64,000 bases of DNA from Apiospora phragmitis (lineage: Eukaryota > Ascomycota > Sordariomycetes > Amphisphaeriales > Apiosporaceae): NCBI GenBank assembly GCA_038363925.1, contig JAQQWL010000015.1, positions 310,001-374,000 on the forward strand, read 5' to 3'. Both the position numbers and the translations under genes were made by a program. The notes below the pieces were generated by a model that saw only the letters and a program-made list of their open reading frames with translations, was not told the DNA's origin and ran no database searches. This document shows, in pieces, positions 34,097-44,610 of this stretch (positions are counted from its first letter, which is position 1; each line of letters opens with the position of its first letter).

Positions 34097-35118
34097 TCAT
34101 GAGCCTCTGCAATCCCGTCCCTGGATCGTAACGGCCGCCACGCCCGGTATCTCGGTCACTCCGCCCTCCTTGAGCCGTTCCAGCGCCCCATCATACATGA
34201 GCGTCGCAGTATGGCCCCTAAAGCAGTTGGAATCTGGTCAGCATTTTTGGCGCTTTTGTTAGTCAACCGACACCCCTGCCTCTCTTGCCAAAAGCAAGGC
34301 AAGCAACTCAAGTGCCGCATAGAAGCAAGATCCTCTCTGTTAATACAGCGAGGGAAAGGGGGAGACAGCAACTTACGGGCCAGTCGCGTTGACCCGGATG
34401 CCCTTGGGCCCCCACTCCTTCGCCGCCGCGCGCGTCAGCCCGAGCACGCCGTGCTTCGCGGCCGTGTAGGGGGCGTAGCACTCCATGCCCACGGTGCCGA
34501 GGATGCTGCCGACGTTGACCAGGGTGGCGCCGGCCTCCATGCGGCGCAGCTCGGCGCGCATGCTGTAGAAGACGCCCGTGAGATTGGCGTCCAGGACGGT
34601 CTGCCACGTCGACGCGCGCATCTCGGTGAGGGGCACGGCCTCGGGCGCCTTGAGCGACGCCGCGTTGACCGCCCCGTCCAGCTTCTTCCGACCGTCGCCT
34701 GGACCCACGCCTCCACCTGCGCCTCGTCCGCGATGTCCAGCTGGTACGACATGCCGACGCCAGCTCTGCTTCCACGCGCGCCAGCCGCTCGGCGTCTCGC
34801 CCGCAGATGGACACGTACGCGCCGAAGGTCGCTAGCGCTAATGCCGTTGAGCAGCCCTGTGCGTGATTGGTAAGTATGTACGTAGAATTGGACGCCATTA
34901 TGAACTAGGCTTCCTGCCGCTGGAAACCCCTATGCATGCTACGGGACTGTCTGTTCACCAACAGAGATGTTTCAGCCTGAAGAGGCAGTACGTACCATGC
35001 CAGAGGAACCACCCGTGATGGCGTAGACCTTCCCCCTCAGGCTTGCCTCGAGGGGTATGGCCTCCGGTATGAGGTTGGGGGCATTGGTGCTCGGAGGTGC
35101 AGTATCGTCGTTTGGCAT
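34097..35118 (-). CDS. Short-chain dehydrogenase/reductase, with two apparent frameshifts
   Basis: Classical-type SDR oxidoreductase using NAD(P). Exons read 34996-35118, 34377-34856 and 34097-34217. The cofactor motif TGGSSGMG is split by the first intron; an acidic-type QLDIADEAQV follows the third strand; then the NAG-like block (VNAAS), the catalytic Ser in NVGSILG and the YTAAK catalytic Tyr/Lys, with GIRVNATGPG after them. Two single-base deletions are needed, at about 34760 and 34688-34694, both in GC-rich runs; with them the total is 242 codons (241 aa). The C-terminal part lacks the usual FxxS/TG block, so a shortened C-terminus is possible. Substrate unknown. No obvious functional link to its neighbours. 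Confidence 0.82.
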
Positions 35119-35796
35119 CTTGGTGTGTACGTGGAATATCTCAAGCTCCTGAATGCGAGGAGGCGGCGTACAGGCAAGTTCTGAAGTGGTCACATCTTGT
35201 CCCCATGCGCATAGCCTGTACCCCCTAGAACGACGGGATTCCCACCCGAGGTTGTGCGAAGGGCGGGGAAGCATGTCTGCAGGCTCCTGGATCTGGGTGC
35301 TCGCATTTGGCTGTCGAAGATCTTGGCATTCAACGGTCAGCCCTACCCGAACGGAAAGGATCAACGCTCATGTTGCTGTAGACGAGGCTCCAATGTTATA
35401 GAGTCGCATTGACCTCGTATAAATACCTTGGCGTATTGGACAATCCCCTTGCTCAAGTATTTCCCTTACTCCAACAGCGACAAAGACACACGTTCTATGG
35501 CCGAATTACCCCTTTCCTCATCATATACCATACCGCAGGCCTAGTTCTAACAGCTTTCGACTCGGAAGGAATCCTAGTATCGATAGGCTTCGAATTCGTT
35601 TCCTCATTAGCCCCCCTTACCCTTCCATTTCTATACAAATACGGATATTGCTATAGAAAACCTCTAGCTTGTCATTTGATTGAAATGACTTCTCGAGTTA
35701 ATACACATCGTCATCTTACTTGGACTCATAGCCCTTGAAACTTCAGCCTTGACAACAAAAGATCCCTTTCTGAGTTATTTGGCCTAACACGAAGTC
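35119..35796. other. Intergenic, AT-rich
   Basis: SDR promoter side, then an AT-rich stretch (about 35400-35760) with no coding-like continuity. I considered a mitochondrial or transposon origin but could not support either. Confidence 0.35.
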
Positions 35797-36073
35797 ATGG
35801 CGCCACAGAACCATTCCTGGGTGTAGCCGGTCTAGCCCACCTCTCGACGGGCTCGTGTTCAACTCTGTCGACCCGGAGGACTACTCGAACACCGTGTACC
35901 GTGCCGACTACGGGTTCACCATTGTTGTTTTCGTTGTGTTCATGATCCGATTGTATACCCGCGTCTACGTTGTTACGCGTGGGCTGCTTACGGACGACTA
36001 CCTTGTCATCATTGCGACGGTTCTCTCGGTCGGTTCCATTATTGCCACTGTACCGGAGGCACCGAGTCCCTAA
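35797..36073 (+). pseudogene. Relic of a fungal rhodopsin-domain membrane protein
   Basis: The frame from about 35828 encodes an N-terminal piece of the fungal rhodopsin-domain family (Pth11-related plant-pathogen type membrane proteins): FNSVDPEDYSNTVYRADYGF, a first membrane helix, RLYTRVYV, LLTDDYLVI and the start of helix 2. It then terminates at 36071-36073. Full-length relatives have seven helices and 300 or more residues. A candidate start ATG at 35797 (MAPQNHS) is out of frame and meets a TAG nine codons on. Loss of about five helices cannot be explained by one base, so I call it a true fragment. Confidence 0.7.
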
Positions 36074-36633
36074 TGTGACAATTATTTGCTCGAGGAACAA
36101 CCTATCTATCCTCTTGACGGCGAAAACGCTACTTGGGTATATTCGGCACTTTCCGTAAATGATCAACAGGTCGCTTTGGCCAACCAAGACACTATATCCA
36201 GCAGGATAAAAACTATACTAATGATAATAAACGCCCCCTGATTGGTACAGTACGACACGATCTAGTCATTGCAGCGCTACCGCGTACTTGTATCTGCACA
36301 CGGGCTCTTCGCTTTGAGCTAACAACCGAATGTTGTAAATCAGGTAGTCAGGTTGGTCGGAAGAAGCGAACAGACACCCGCCGTAGGGAACGATGGCTTC
36401 AAGGAGGAAGACTGGGTATGGGAATTCGTGGGGGGCAACACCCTGGAGAAGACTACCGTTGGCCAACGACGAAGAATGGGGAGCAGCGAGCGCGATATGC
36501 TCGACCGTGGCCGGGCACCGAAATTGCCACCAAACTGGCGTGGCGCACTGAACTCAGATGCGCTAAAGTCGTCACCCACCAGAATATAGCCAAGTCTAAG
36601 AGACGGATTTCTTAACAAATCAACTGATAACCG
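36074..36633. other. Intergenic between rhodopsin relic and tRNA
   Basis: About 560 bases without a recognisable gene. Open frames exist on both strands at about 36.27-36.62 kb, but they overlap and match nothing I know. Could include further decayed sequence from the rhodopsin-like gene. Confidence 0.35.
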
Positions 36634-36726
36634 TCTTTGGTAGTATAGTGGTCAGTATGCGAGCTTGTCATTCAAAGCGAACGACTAGAAACGCTCGAGA
36701 CCGGGGTTCAATTCCCCGCCAGAGAG
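36634..36726 (+). tRNA. tRNA-Asp (anticodon GTC) with a 21-base intron
   Basis: Cloverleaf elements read directly: acceptor stem tctttgg pairing with ccagaga, D-arm tagtatagtggtca, anticodon stem cgagc/gctcg with loop ttGTCAc, and T-arm cgggg-ttcaatt-ccccg, with internal A- and B-box-like sequences (A: tagtatagtgg; B: ggttcaattcc). The 21 bases at 36671-36691 interrupt the loop just 3' of position 37, the canonical site for nuclear tRNA introns. A T6 run (36731-36736) follows as a Pol III terminator. Confidence 0.93.
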
Positions 36727-36727
36727 T

Positions 36728-36737
36728 TGTTTTTTGG
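36728..36737 (+). terminator. Pol III T-run terminator of tRNA-Asp
   Basis: A run of six T residues begins within five bases of the tRNA 3' end, the standard RNA polymerase III termination signal. Confidence 0.7.
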
Positions 36738-38445
36738 GTATTTTCCATAATAACATCACATATCTTCCCGACGTTCGAGTTACGTTTTTAGTATGTCACT
36801 TTTACATGTGCGAACTATTTGTTTTGACAGTGTCGCTGTTCAGTTGTCGTTAAATTCTCATCCACGTTACAACTTCTAGGTGTGTGTGACTGCAGACCCT
36901 ATTCTAGTATATGATGGATGAGATCTTGAATTATCGTAGCAGTCAGTGTACGTTGTCCGTTCGCTCTCCAAAGAAAATTGCGTGTATGCCTCTATTTTCT
37001 TTCCTGTCGGGAGAGTTGAAGCAAATGATTGTATAGATCATGGCGCTTTATAAACAAATAACTCGAGTATCTTGATTTACCGCTATCCAAGGTTAGGCAC
37101 TACGCCGAGAAAATATGACGACACCATTGCTTCCCTTGGATAAGGTAGCACGGTGGCCTCCTGTGCATGTAGTGATGCACAAGCCCAAGTGTGAGAGCCA
37201 CCCGTGCAAGAGAAACACCGAGAGCAGATAGGCACCAACAGATATGGAGGCAACGCTCATTCGAACCAGAGCAAAGCCGGCACCTACAGTCAACAGGGCC
37301 AAGGAGCGCAAATCGAAGTTCAGGCTAGATCCCCTCACCCTCCCTTATCGAATCCATGGATTATATATAGTATGGGTACACGGCGAAGAGAAGGAAAATA
37401 GTGCCATAGGGGCCCTGATCCAGGCACGTATCAAGATTGTATAGGGAAGGAAATATTTGCGCGGAACGATCCATTCTATTCAAAACAGCAAAAACCCACG
37501 CTTTTGTGTTACGCAAGAGAAGACGCTCTCAGATGAACTCGTGATGATGAAGCAGCTCCCCCCCGGCCCCCTCCCCACCTCGAAAGGGAATGCAATTGAT
37601 GAGAACGTATTCAACAAACTACTTACCCACGCAGACATAGTCGGCAAGAGAGTTGGGCGACAGAGTGGTTCTGGATCCACGGGAGGCGCCGCAGTAACAA
37701 GCCAGGCGGAAGAGCCAGTTTCCTCCATATAATTATTCCCTGGAAAGAAAAAGAGAGAATGCCTTCCCAGAAACCTTAATCGCAGGAAGCTGAGTTCAAG
37801 ACGCACCTGGCCCAGTGTCAGGGGCGTTTGATTCTGCTGGATTACTTACCTGGCAGCCAACTTGGTACTGAGCCGGGTACTTCCAGAGTCAAAGTGATCT
37901 CCCCTTGCCCTCCTAATTCACGCCATTGAGGTGAGTCATTATGCAGTGTCATGCATACCAATTTGCACACGGTGTGACATGCCACTCCGGTAATCGGTCC
38001 TGAAACCGGCTGTTGTAGATAAGGGGGGTATAGATGCCCTACTTGAGGGCACATTTGGGTGGCAGAGGCCGGAGTCGACTGGCCAAGTAGGGGTAAACCC
38101 CTTCGCTGAATATGATGATACGACAGACAGTCAAGGAGCCCCAGGATGTCAGAGACACAAGAGGCCAAATCGAATGGCTCGCTTAAGCCGACGAACGTGT
38201 ATCCAAGCCGGCGTGACTTTAGAGCTTGTAAATAGAAAGCGACAAGTTCGACATGATTGATGGGATACTATTCAGAATTGACCGGTTTCCATGTTCGCTG
38301 TGCCAGTATGCTACTCTCCATTATGCAGGCTTACAGAGTGGACTGATGATACAAGATACCTTACGGTACAGTCCAGTCATTCCTGAAGTCCCATCTCCAA
38401 CAGGGCCACGCCTCAACAAGGGACTAGATCAGGTTACCTTCCCCA
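36738..38445. other. Intergenic, tRNA-Asp to CRD1
   Basis: About 1.7 kb with no supported gene. Several ORFs of 60-110 codons on both strands (for example 37093-37338 and 37480-37806) overlap and lack family features. The last part should hold the CRD1 3' UTR. Confidence 0.4.
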
Positions 38446-40250
38446 TTACTGTTTTTTGGCCTTACTGTCCGAGAGGATCTTGACCGCGTCCTTGCTGAAC
38501 ACGTAGCTAAGACCACTCCACACGGTTGTAGCGGCCACAGTGTACCTGGGAAACGATGTTAGCACGGGTTCATACATTATCATGATTGACTTGTAGCAGA
38601 GTCGTATTCGCCAGACTGACTGCAGCCGGCTAAGGCGAACAGCGAGGCATCGGAAAACTTACTGCAAACCAGTTAACGCCACCGCAACATCCATTGTTAG
38701 CAGTGGCGAAACGGTAGTAGCGCCCATGAGGGCTAGCTGCAAGAACGTGTTGTACTTGCTGATCGTCGTGGGCCGAACCTCCGCCGACGGGAGGGAGAAG
38801 TCCCAGTACCGCATGAAGGTCTTGGGCGGTGGAAGAGAGATCCAACGGTAGTAGATGGCCGCGATACCTAAGCCGACGTCTCGGCCCAAGATGATACCAG
38901 CTAGCCAAACTGCAATGCAAGAAGAGACATTAGCTCATAACCGATACCTCGAAAAACATCTGCATAGGCAATGGGACGGATTGGATGGAAGAGAAAGACA
39001 GGATGGGTTGACAGAAGCATGAAGCGCCAACATGAAAGTCAGAAGCCGGGGAGGGGTCGAAAACTTACCAGGAAGAGCTCCCTTGGTGGCCAAGCAGACG
39101 GTCAAGATGGTCATGAGGATCTTGTCGGCCATGGGATCAATGACGCTGCCTACCACCGATTGCAGCTTCCAGCGCCGGGCGATCCAGCCATCGAGGAGAT
39201 CCGAAACACCGGCGTAGACGAACAACCCGAGAGTCCAGGCATGTGCATCGTGGAGAATGGCGTAGCCGATGAAAGGGGCGGCAATCAGGCGACTGGCGGT
39301 GAGAAGATTCGGTATTGTGTAGATGTCTTCATGCGCTGTCAGGGATGGGATGGGAAGCACCTTTCGGAGGCCGCTAGGAGCAGGCTTCGGGTCGACTGGA
39401 GGAGGTGCAGGTCTGTTGCATCGGGATTAGCAAGGATATAACACAACCTCGACTTGACTTCTGGCGATGCATGAGAGCCAGGCCCGTTGCGGACGACAGT
39501 TCCAGCGAGTCGACGTCAACAGGAAGATCAACAACGTTCGACTGAACAGGGGTCGCCCTCCCCCCATGGGACTGCGACCAAGGTTGAGTTGCCGCCTCGA
39601 TGCGCGTCGCCTCACACTCAAATGCATCCCTGGCGAAGGTTGAGGTGAATGGAGCATCTGCGCGCCACCAGCCGGTAACAGAGCGGAGAGCGGGGAGGGG
39701 ACCGAACTCACTCATCACGACCATGATTGCCCCCCTGTCGCTGTAACCGTCGGCTTTGGGACGATAAGCTTCTGAAGGAGCTTTGCAACGCCGTCCCAAG
39801 TCGACTTGACCCGTGACAGTGCAGTGTCCCCGCTATGCAGGACGAGCGCGAGGGAGACGGTGACAAAGCCACGGCACCGCTGTAGTAGCTACGCCTACCG
39901 ATGCTGGTGCTGGTGCTGTTGATATTGCATCGGCTGCGGACCGCGGGGTTCGACTCATTGGTCCGAAGTGTGGTGGCCAGTGTGGTGCCAAGAGGCTGGC
40001 CGTGGTGGTGGTGGTGGTGCAGCGGCAGCAGCAGCCTCTGCTGGCCACGGGCAGGGGTATGCAAGGACCTCCGGGCGAGATTTAGCATGGGCGTTCGTCC
40101 CACGGATGCGGCAGCAGCAGCTGGTGCAAGAGTCGTGGTGCGCGAACTCAAAGAGGATGGGCCGAAACCTAGCAGCATCGGAGCTTCAACGGTCGTGCGG
40201 ATCGCATTGGCGCCGCGACTGCTGCTGGCCAGGAAGAGCCGAGAACTCAT
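38446..40250 (-). CDS. CRD1: Cardiolipin synthase (CDP-alcohol phosphatidyltransferase)
   Basis: Mitochondrial inner-membrane enzyme joining CDP-diacylglycerol and phosphatidylglycerol to make cardiolipin. The core exons are clear: 39069 to about 39412, 38663-38909 and 38446-38545. They encode YTIPNLLTASRLIAAPFIGY and the CDP-alcohol signature DGWIARR...G...D...D (within SDLLDGWIARRWK and SVIDPMAD), then RDVGLGIAAIYYRW and the SLPPPKTF block typical of fungal CRD1. The N-terminal exon (from ATG at 40250) is Arg/Ser-rich, as expected for a mitochondrial presequence, and carries a poly-His stretch. How it joins the core between about 39412 and 39800 is not clear; an intron or a missing base may be involved, so the N-terminal half is provisional. 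Confidence 0.82.
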
Positions 40251-42101
40251 CGTGATTCGTCCGCTCTGCGCTCGTTTTCACATGTAGCAGCAGCAGCAGA
40301 ACGAGAAGAAACAAACGACGATTGCCGGACTTCCCTCTCCCCCAAAAAGCAGAGAGTACAGCAGGCCACAGGTCGGGAAGTGACTCGCGCGATAGACAGC
40401 AACGCGAGGTACGACGTAACGTGCAGTCGATGCGAGCTGAAGTGGGCTAGTTCTGGCTGAAGATGACGTAAGAAGGAAGAGAGCCCCGAGCTTGTGACGC
40501 GGGAAGCTTAGGTAAAGTAGATATGGTAACCGATCCGCCCCAAAGGTGGGTGGGTGTGTGGACAGGCAGAGAGAGCTGTGCTGTGGTACTGTAACCTAGC
40601 CAAGACAGACACGAGGGATGTCGCGTGCCTGAAGACCAAAGCTTGTTCTGTGTCTGGGTGAGGGTGAGAGGGTGAGTGCGTCGAGGCCTTTTGCGGGACG
40701 ACGATAATTCAATCCCTCTCGGGGGTTTCGTCCCTCTTTCCTCAGGTACAAGTCAACAACAGGCCTCACCTCATGCCAAAGGCCTCGCAAAGCTGCTGTT
40801 GATGGGGCTTCCGGCGGCGAATGCTAGATAGAACCGATGGATGGATTTGATTGATGAATGGTGGTTGATTGCAGCTGTTTCGCGTCACAGTTTGCGAAGA
40901 ATTTGTTCAGCACCGTGTTAACCCAATCAACCCGATGCTGCTGCTGCTGCTGGCGACTTCCGTGGTGGCCCGGCCAGTAGCCCGGCCTATCTTTTGGCGT
41001 GCCCCTCTACTGCTGCTGCTGCTACTGCCGCTGCATTGGCCCGTTCGCTTGTTCATCTCAGATTTGCTTATGCCAGATGCACCCCATAGCACCCACACTC
41101 GCTCATCCGGGTAAGCACGACGAGGTATCGGTTATGTAGTACTATAGTGGTATCGGAGCCTAGAGCATTCAACGACATGATTAATTCGCCTGCGTAAGCG
41201 CGCGGAAGCTTCACCGAATTGGATCCAAGTATGGACAGTCGTGTTTATGATAGAAGTACAACACAGAGCTGCAAACCGGTACAGATATAAGGTTAACCTA
41301 CATTTGATCCAAATGACCTGATCAATCAATCAAATGCATGTTTTGACTTTGGTATGCCACAGTGTCCTTACCACTATGTACCTACTGGCATGGAACCAAT
41401 ACCCGCGCTATCCATCCAGTACGCAAAGGACGGCAACACGCTATGGCCGCCCCTCAACATTGCACCGGACTGACCATCGGTTCAACGCTAGCATCACCCA
41501 CCATCCAAGAGTAGTCTCGCCTTTTTTTAATGTTAGACTTCCCGTCTCATCCTCAACGGACAAGGTAAGATAGACAGAAGTTAGCTGAGGTCGTTAGTAG
41601 TCCAATATGTCAATCTTCATGAACCACGTAGTACTGACATTTCACATGATAATCCCTTGATCCATACCGTCGTGGAAACATACACATGCAAGAACGAGCC
41701 AGCAGGACATCAGACTGAGCCGACAGCTACAACGAGTAGAGACGGGTAACATGGCACTGCTGCATTATGTTCTATGGAGTATGTCTGCTTTCCTAACTAT
41801 CGCACCATGTGTGCCGCTTAACAGTACAGGCGTTATGGATAATTCCTAGCGACCAAACTGTGATATGGAGTGAACGCCTCTTTTGGGCCAAGAACAGCGT
41901 GACCGATACAAACCTCCTCCTGTATGCCCAACCCGAGTGAACTACAATATCAAGGCCAAACACCAAAGACGCCCAGAGATCCTTTCCACCGAACCGCTGA
42001 TGCTGCCAGCCAAACTATGCGCCGTGAAATCAGAACGTTTGGTCTTAAAACCTCTTTCCTTGGGGGCTTCCCGGCCTACCCCCTTTCATTCCCATACCTT
42101 C
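40251..42101. other. Intergenic, CRD1 upstream, with CAG/CTG repeats
   Basis: About 1.85 kb. Short CAG/CTG repeats occur at about 40287-40302, 40936-40950 and 41012-41026. The half nearest 40.25 kb is the CRD1 promoter side; the far half is the 3' flank of the WOPR gene. No gene supported. Confidence 0.4.
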
Positions 42102-43703
42102 CTAGGGTATCGATTGTGAGTGTGGCCCGCGGGCGCTGTATCCCGTGTCGTGCCCCGGGTATGAGCTATAGTGACCGCCGTCGCTGAGCTCGGCGCTGTT
42201 AACTGACGAGCTGAGGTCCATGCCATTAAGGGCAGATGGCGTGTTGTCGTCGCTGGCCGACTCGAAGGAGCCCAGGCCTTGTTGCGATTGCAAGGCCGAT
42301 TCGTAGTCGCCTGTTGCTTGGGCTGTGCTAGTGGAGTCGAACATGGGATTCGCCTGTGTGTCATACGACGTATTCTGATGCTGAGAAGAGCTGCTTTCGT
42401 ACGAGGCCGCATGTCTAGCACTGCTGTCGTACATGGCCCCATGCTGGGATGATGCCGCCGATGCCGCCGGGGAGTCGTACATCGACTGCCCGCTGAATGA
42501 ACTGTGGCCCATCCCATGGCCATCTATCATGCTGCTGCTGGGCATGCCGCTGCTCGGCACGACTGGCGTGCTGCTCAGATGGCTTCTGCCCAACGACGAC
42601 ATCGATCCGTAGCTTCCATGCCCGCTGCCGTTGGTGTCGTAGCCGTTATTAGCGATCGTACTATGTCGCCGAGAGGGCATTTGCATCGAGGGAAAGTTCG
42701 GTGCCTGTGTTGGCATCCGAGAAGCCTCGTAGGTGTAGCCGGGGGGTGGGTGAGGAAAGGAAACCGGCTGCGGTGGTGGTAACGTGTGAGGGGTCACGGC
42801 GTACGAGTTGGGCTGCATAGGGTAACCCGTAGGCCATCCCTGGTGGTAGCCGTGATGCACATTAGGCACCGACATGGATCGAGACCCAGCGGCATAGGGG
42901 TTCATGTCGGGGGGTATCATTTGGCCCTGGGCGATGAGCACTCTCATCCGATCGTCCATGATCAGTTCGTGATCGTCAACCGGAGCTCGGAAGTTCCCGG
43001 CCGATATCAAGGCAGCCCTTGGTGTTATATGCTGCAGTTCGGGGGACTCGAGCGGCGTGCGCAGTTTCTTGTTGACCACGTCGTCGAGGTTGTAATAGGA
43101 GACCAAGTGATGTTGCATTCCCTTATACTGCACACTGATCGTCTTCTTGACTAGACCGTCCGGCTTGAACTGGTAACTGTCGACAAGAGATCCGACCAAG
43201 GCTCTCTCGGCATCCTTGTTGCTGCCCGAAGCATCTGTATACTGAGAGGCCAGGCCGCTCATGTTCATACCACTGAAGCCGACCGAGCTCGCCCTCGAAT
43301 TCGAAGTAGGCTTTGATACCCCGTTGCTGTCCTTGTTCGCCGTCTTCTTCATGGCACGCTTCTTCTCGCCCGGCTGGAAAGGCTTGTCGAGTTCGCGGTA
43401 CAGCAGGAAATTGCCCAGTATGCGACTTGGGCTCCAGGGGACTCCATCCGTCCAGCGCTTTATGCCACTCGAATGCTCCTCGTAGATGAAGACGTTGCCG
43501 CTACGGATGAGGTTCGCTCGCTCTCGGTCGTGCGGACGGCGAGGTACGTGGGATATGTGTCCAGTGAGACAGGCCTCGAATAGGACGAGGGCGTCCATCG
43601 TCGAGCTGATGTAGCCGATGAATGTCGGCTGCAACGTGGCTCCAGCCGATGTGTGGTGATGGTGGTGAGCCATCGTTGCTCCTCCCGGCACTCTGTCCGA
43701 CAT
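42102..43703 (-). CDS. WOPR-family master regulator, Sge1/Ryp1/Wor1 type
   Basis: A single open frame of 533 residues. The WOPR first half (residues about 24-110) reads QPTFIGYISSTMDALVLFEA, then HVPRRPHDRERANLIRSGNV, FIYEEHSSGIKRWTDG and WSPSRILGNFLLYRELDKPF; the second half (about 165-225) includes DSYQFKPDGLVKKTISV and HHLVSYYN. The VPRRPHDRER form places it with Sge1/Ryp1/Wor1 rather than Gti1/Pac2. These nuclear proteins bind TTAAAGTT-like sites and control morphology, virulence or effector genes and secondary metabolism. The remaining 290 residues are Ser/Tyr/Gln/Gly/Met-rich, prion-like low complexity. It is apparently intact and has a very long upstream intergenic region. The name by orthology would be SGE1/RYP1, but I leave the symbol blank. 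Confidence 0.92.
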   Translation of the reverse strand: MSDRVPGGATMAHHHHHTSAGATLQPTFIGYISSTMDALVLFEACLTGHISHVPRRPHDRERANLIRSGNVFIYEEHSSGIKRWTDGVPWSPSRILGNFLLYRELDKPFQPGEKKRAMKKTANKDSNGVSKPTSNSRASSVGFSGMNMSGLASQYTDASGSNKDAERALVGSLVDSYQFKPDGLVKKTISVQYKGMQHHLVSYYNLDDVVNKKLRTPLESPELQHITPRAALISAGNFRAPVDDHELIMDDRMRVLIAQGQMIPPDMNPYAAGSRSMSVPNVHHGYHQGWPTGYPMQPNSYAVTPHTLPPPQPVSFPHPPPGYTYEASRMPTQAPNFPSMQMPSRRHSTIANNGYDTNGSGHGSYGSMSSLGRSHLSSTPVVPSSGMPSSSMIDGHGMGHSSFSGQSMYDSPAASAASSQHGAMYDSSARHAASYESSSSQHQNTSYDTQANPMFDSTSTAQATGDYESALQSQQGLGSFESASDDNTPSALNGMDLSSSVNSAELSDGGHYSSYPGHDTGYSARGPHSQSIP

Positions 43704-43880
43704 GATGGGCAGCTCGCAAGATAGGAGTCGAATGCTGCCACGACGGACTTGGTTTGGCCAGAGTTCACTCTGCAGGCGCTGTTCAGAGGAACTTTAGAGG
43801 TGGACAGCAGGCTGTATCTATCCAAAGCTTCCCGCACGAGGTTTGAGTAAAAGGCGTTTCTCTTTTGTGACAAGCGAAAG

Positions 43881-43896
43881 TATATACCTTTAAAGG
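43881..43896 (-). promoter_or_regulatory. TATA-like element abutting a CCTTTAAAGG palindrome, WOPR gene promoter
   Basis: On the minus strand the 10-base palindrome CCTTTAAAGG is followed directly by TATATA, about 180-190 bases upstream of the WOPR gene ATG. The palindrome contains TTAAAG on both strands, similar to the core of the published WOPR recognition element. Function is inferred. Confidence 0.4.
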
Positions 43897-44014
43897 ATGG
43901 CCGGCTCGAGTTTCTGGAAAGGCAAGTCGGAGAGCAAGAAGATGATGGTTCCAAAAGTCCCAGCACCAGGTTCAAACCCCCACACTGGTACGTTCCTAGG
44001 AAGCCCAAGAGGAA

Positions 44015-44022
44015 TTAAAGTG
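44015..44022 (+). promoter_or_regulatory. TTAAAGTG, WOPR-like site
   Basis: TTAAAGTG differs by one base from the TTAAAGTT-type element bound by Wor1/Ryp1. It lies 312 bases upstream of the WOPR gene ATG. Confidence 0.3.
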
Positions 44023-44602
44023 CCGAGCCGTCGAAAGTCAAGTTGTGATGTGAAACGTAGGCTAAAGTGCGAAGGAAAGATGTATACCAGGCCGTTTCAA
44101 TAAAGATTTTTTTTGTACGTGTGTCCGGTCTTATATCAGAGACCTGGGACCTGGACCCAACGAGCACGGAACTTTGGGGGCCAAGCCGCAAGTAGGGGAG
44201 AGGCAGATAAGGTCTGCTTATGGAGAAAGAGATGCAGGTGATTTCCTGGTCAGATGCTGGCGTACCGGTGGATACGACCAATATAACTGTCCGTCCGGTT
44301 CGTGAGCTGGTATCCTCTGATCTCTTGTGGTCGACTCCAGCACGCTGGTGAGCGAGATTTTCCCTCTTCTGCCCACGGTCTATCCAGCGGGTAAGACTGG
44401 ACGATGGGGGGTGGAAACTGCGCGGCGAATCCACGCACAGCGAAACCCAATCGCGTCACTTCCTCTCCAAGGAGCTTGTGTCCCCAGAGATGCCCTGGGA
44501 TGATGGACCGAAAGCACAGGCGACGCGCGGGGTTCTCTGGTGCAAGGCACACAAACTTCGCAAGGTACTTGGAAGGACTCGGAGCACGGTTGCCACCGTA
44601 GG

Positions 44603-44610
44603 CACTTTAA
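44603..44610 (-). promoter_or_regulatory. TTAAAGTG on the minus strand, WOPR-like site
   Basis: CACTTTAA on the + strand is TTAAAGTG on the minus strand, the same octamer as at 44015, about 900 bases upstream of the WOPR gene ATG. Confidence 0.3.

Noticed and set aside
35400..35760. Mitochondrial DNA insertion or transposon remnant in the AT-rich stretch
   Set aside because: No recognisable mitochondrial protein, reverse transcriptase or terminal repeats could be read.
39980..40020. Poly-His coding stretch in the CRD1 first exon as a metal-binding motif
   Set aside because: It arises from a CAC/CAT repeat in a variable presequence region and is more likely simple-repeat expansion.
43950..43985. 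Possible tRNA T-arm (ggttcaaacc-like)
   Set aside because: No acceptor, D or anticodon stems could be found around it.
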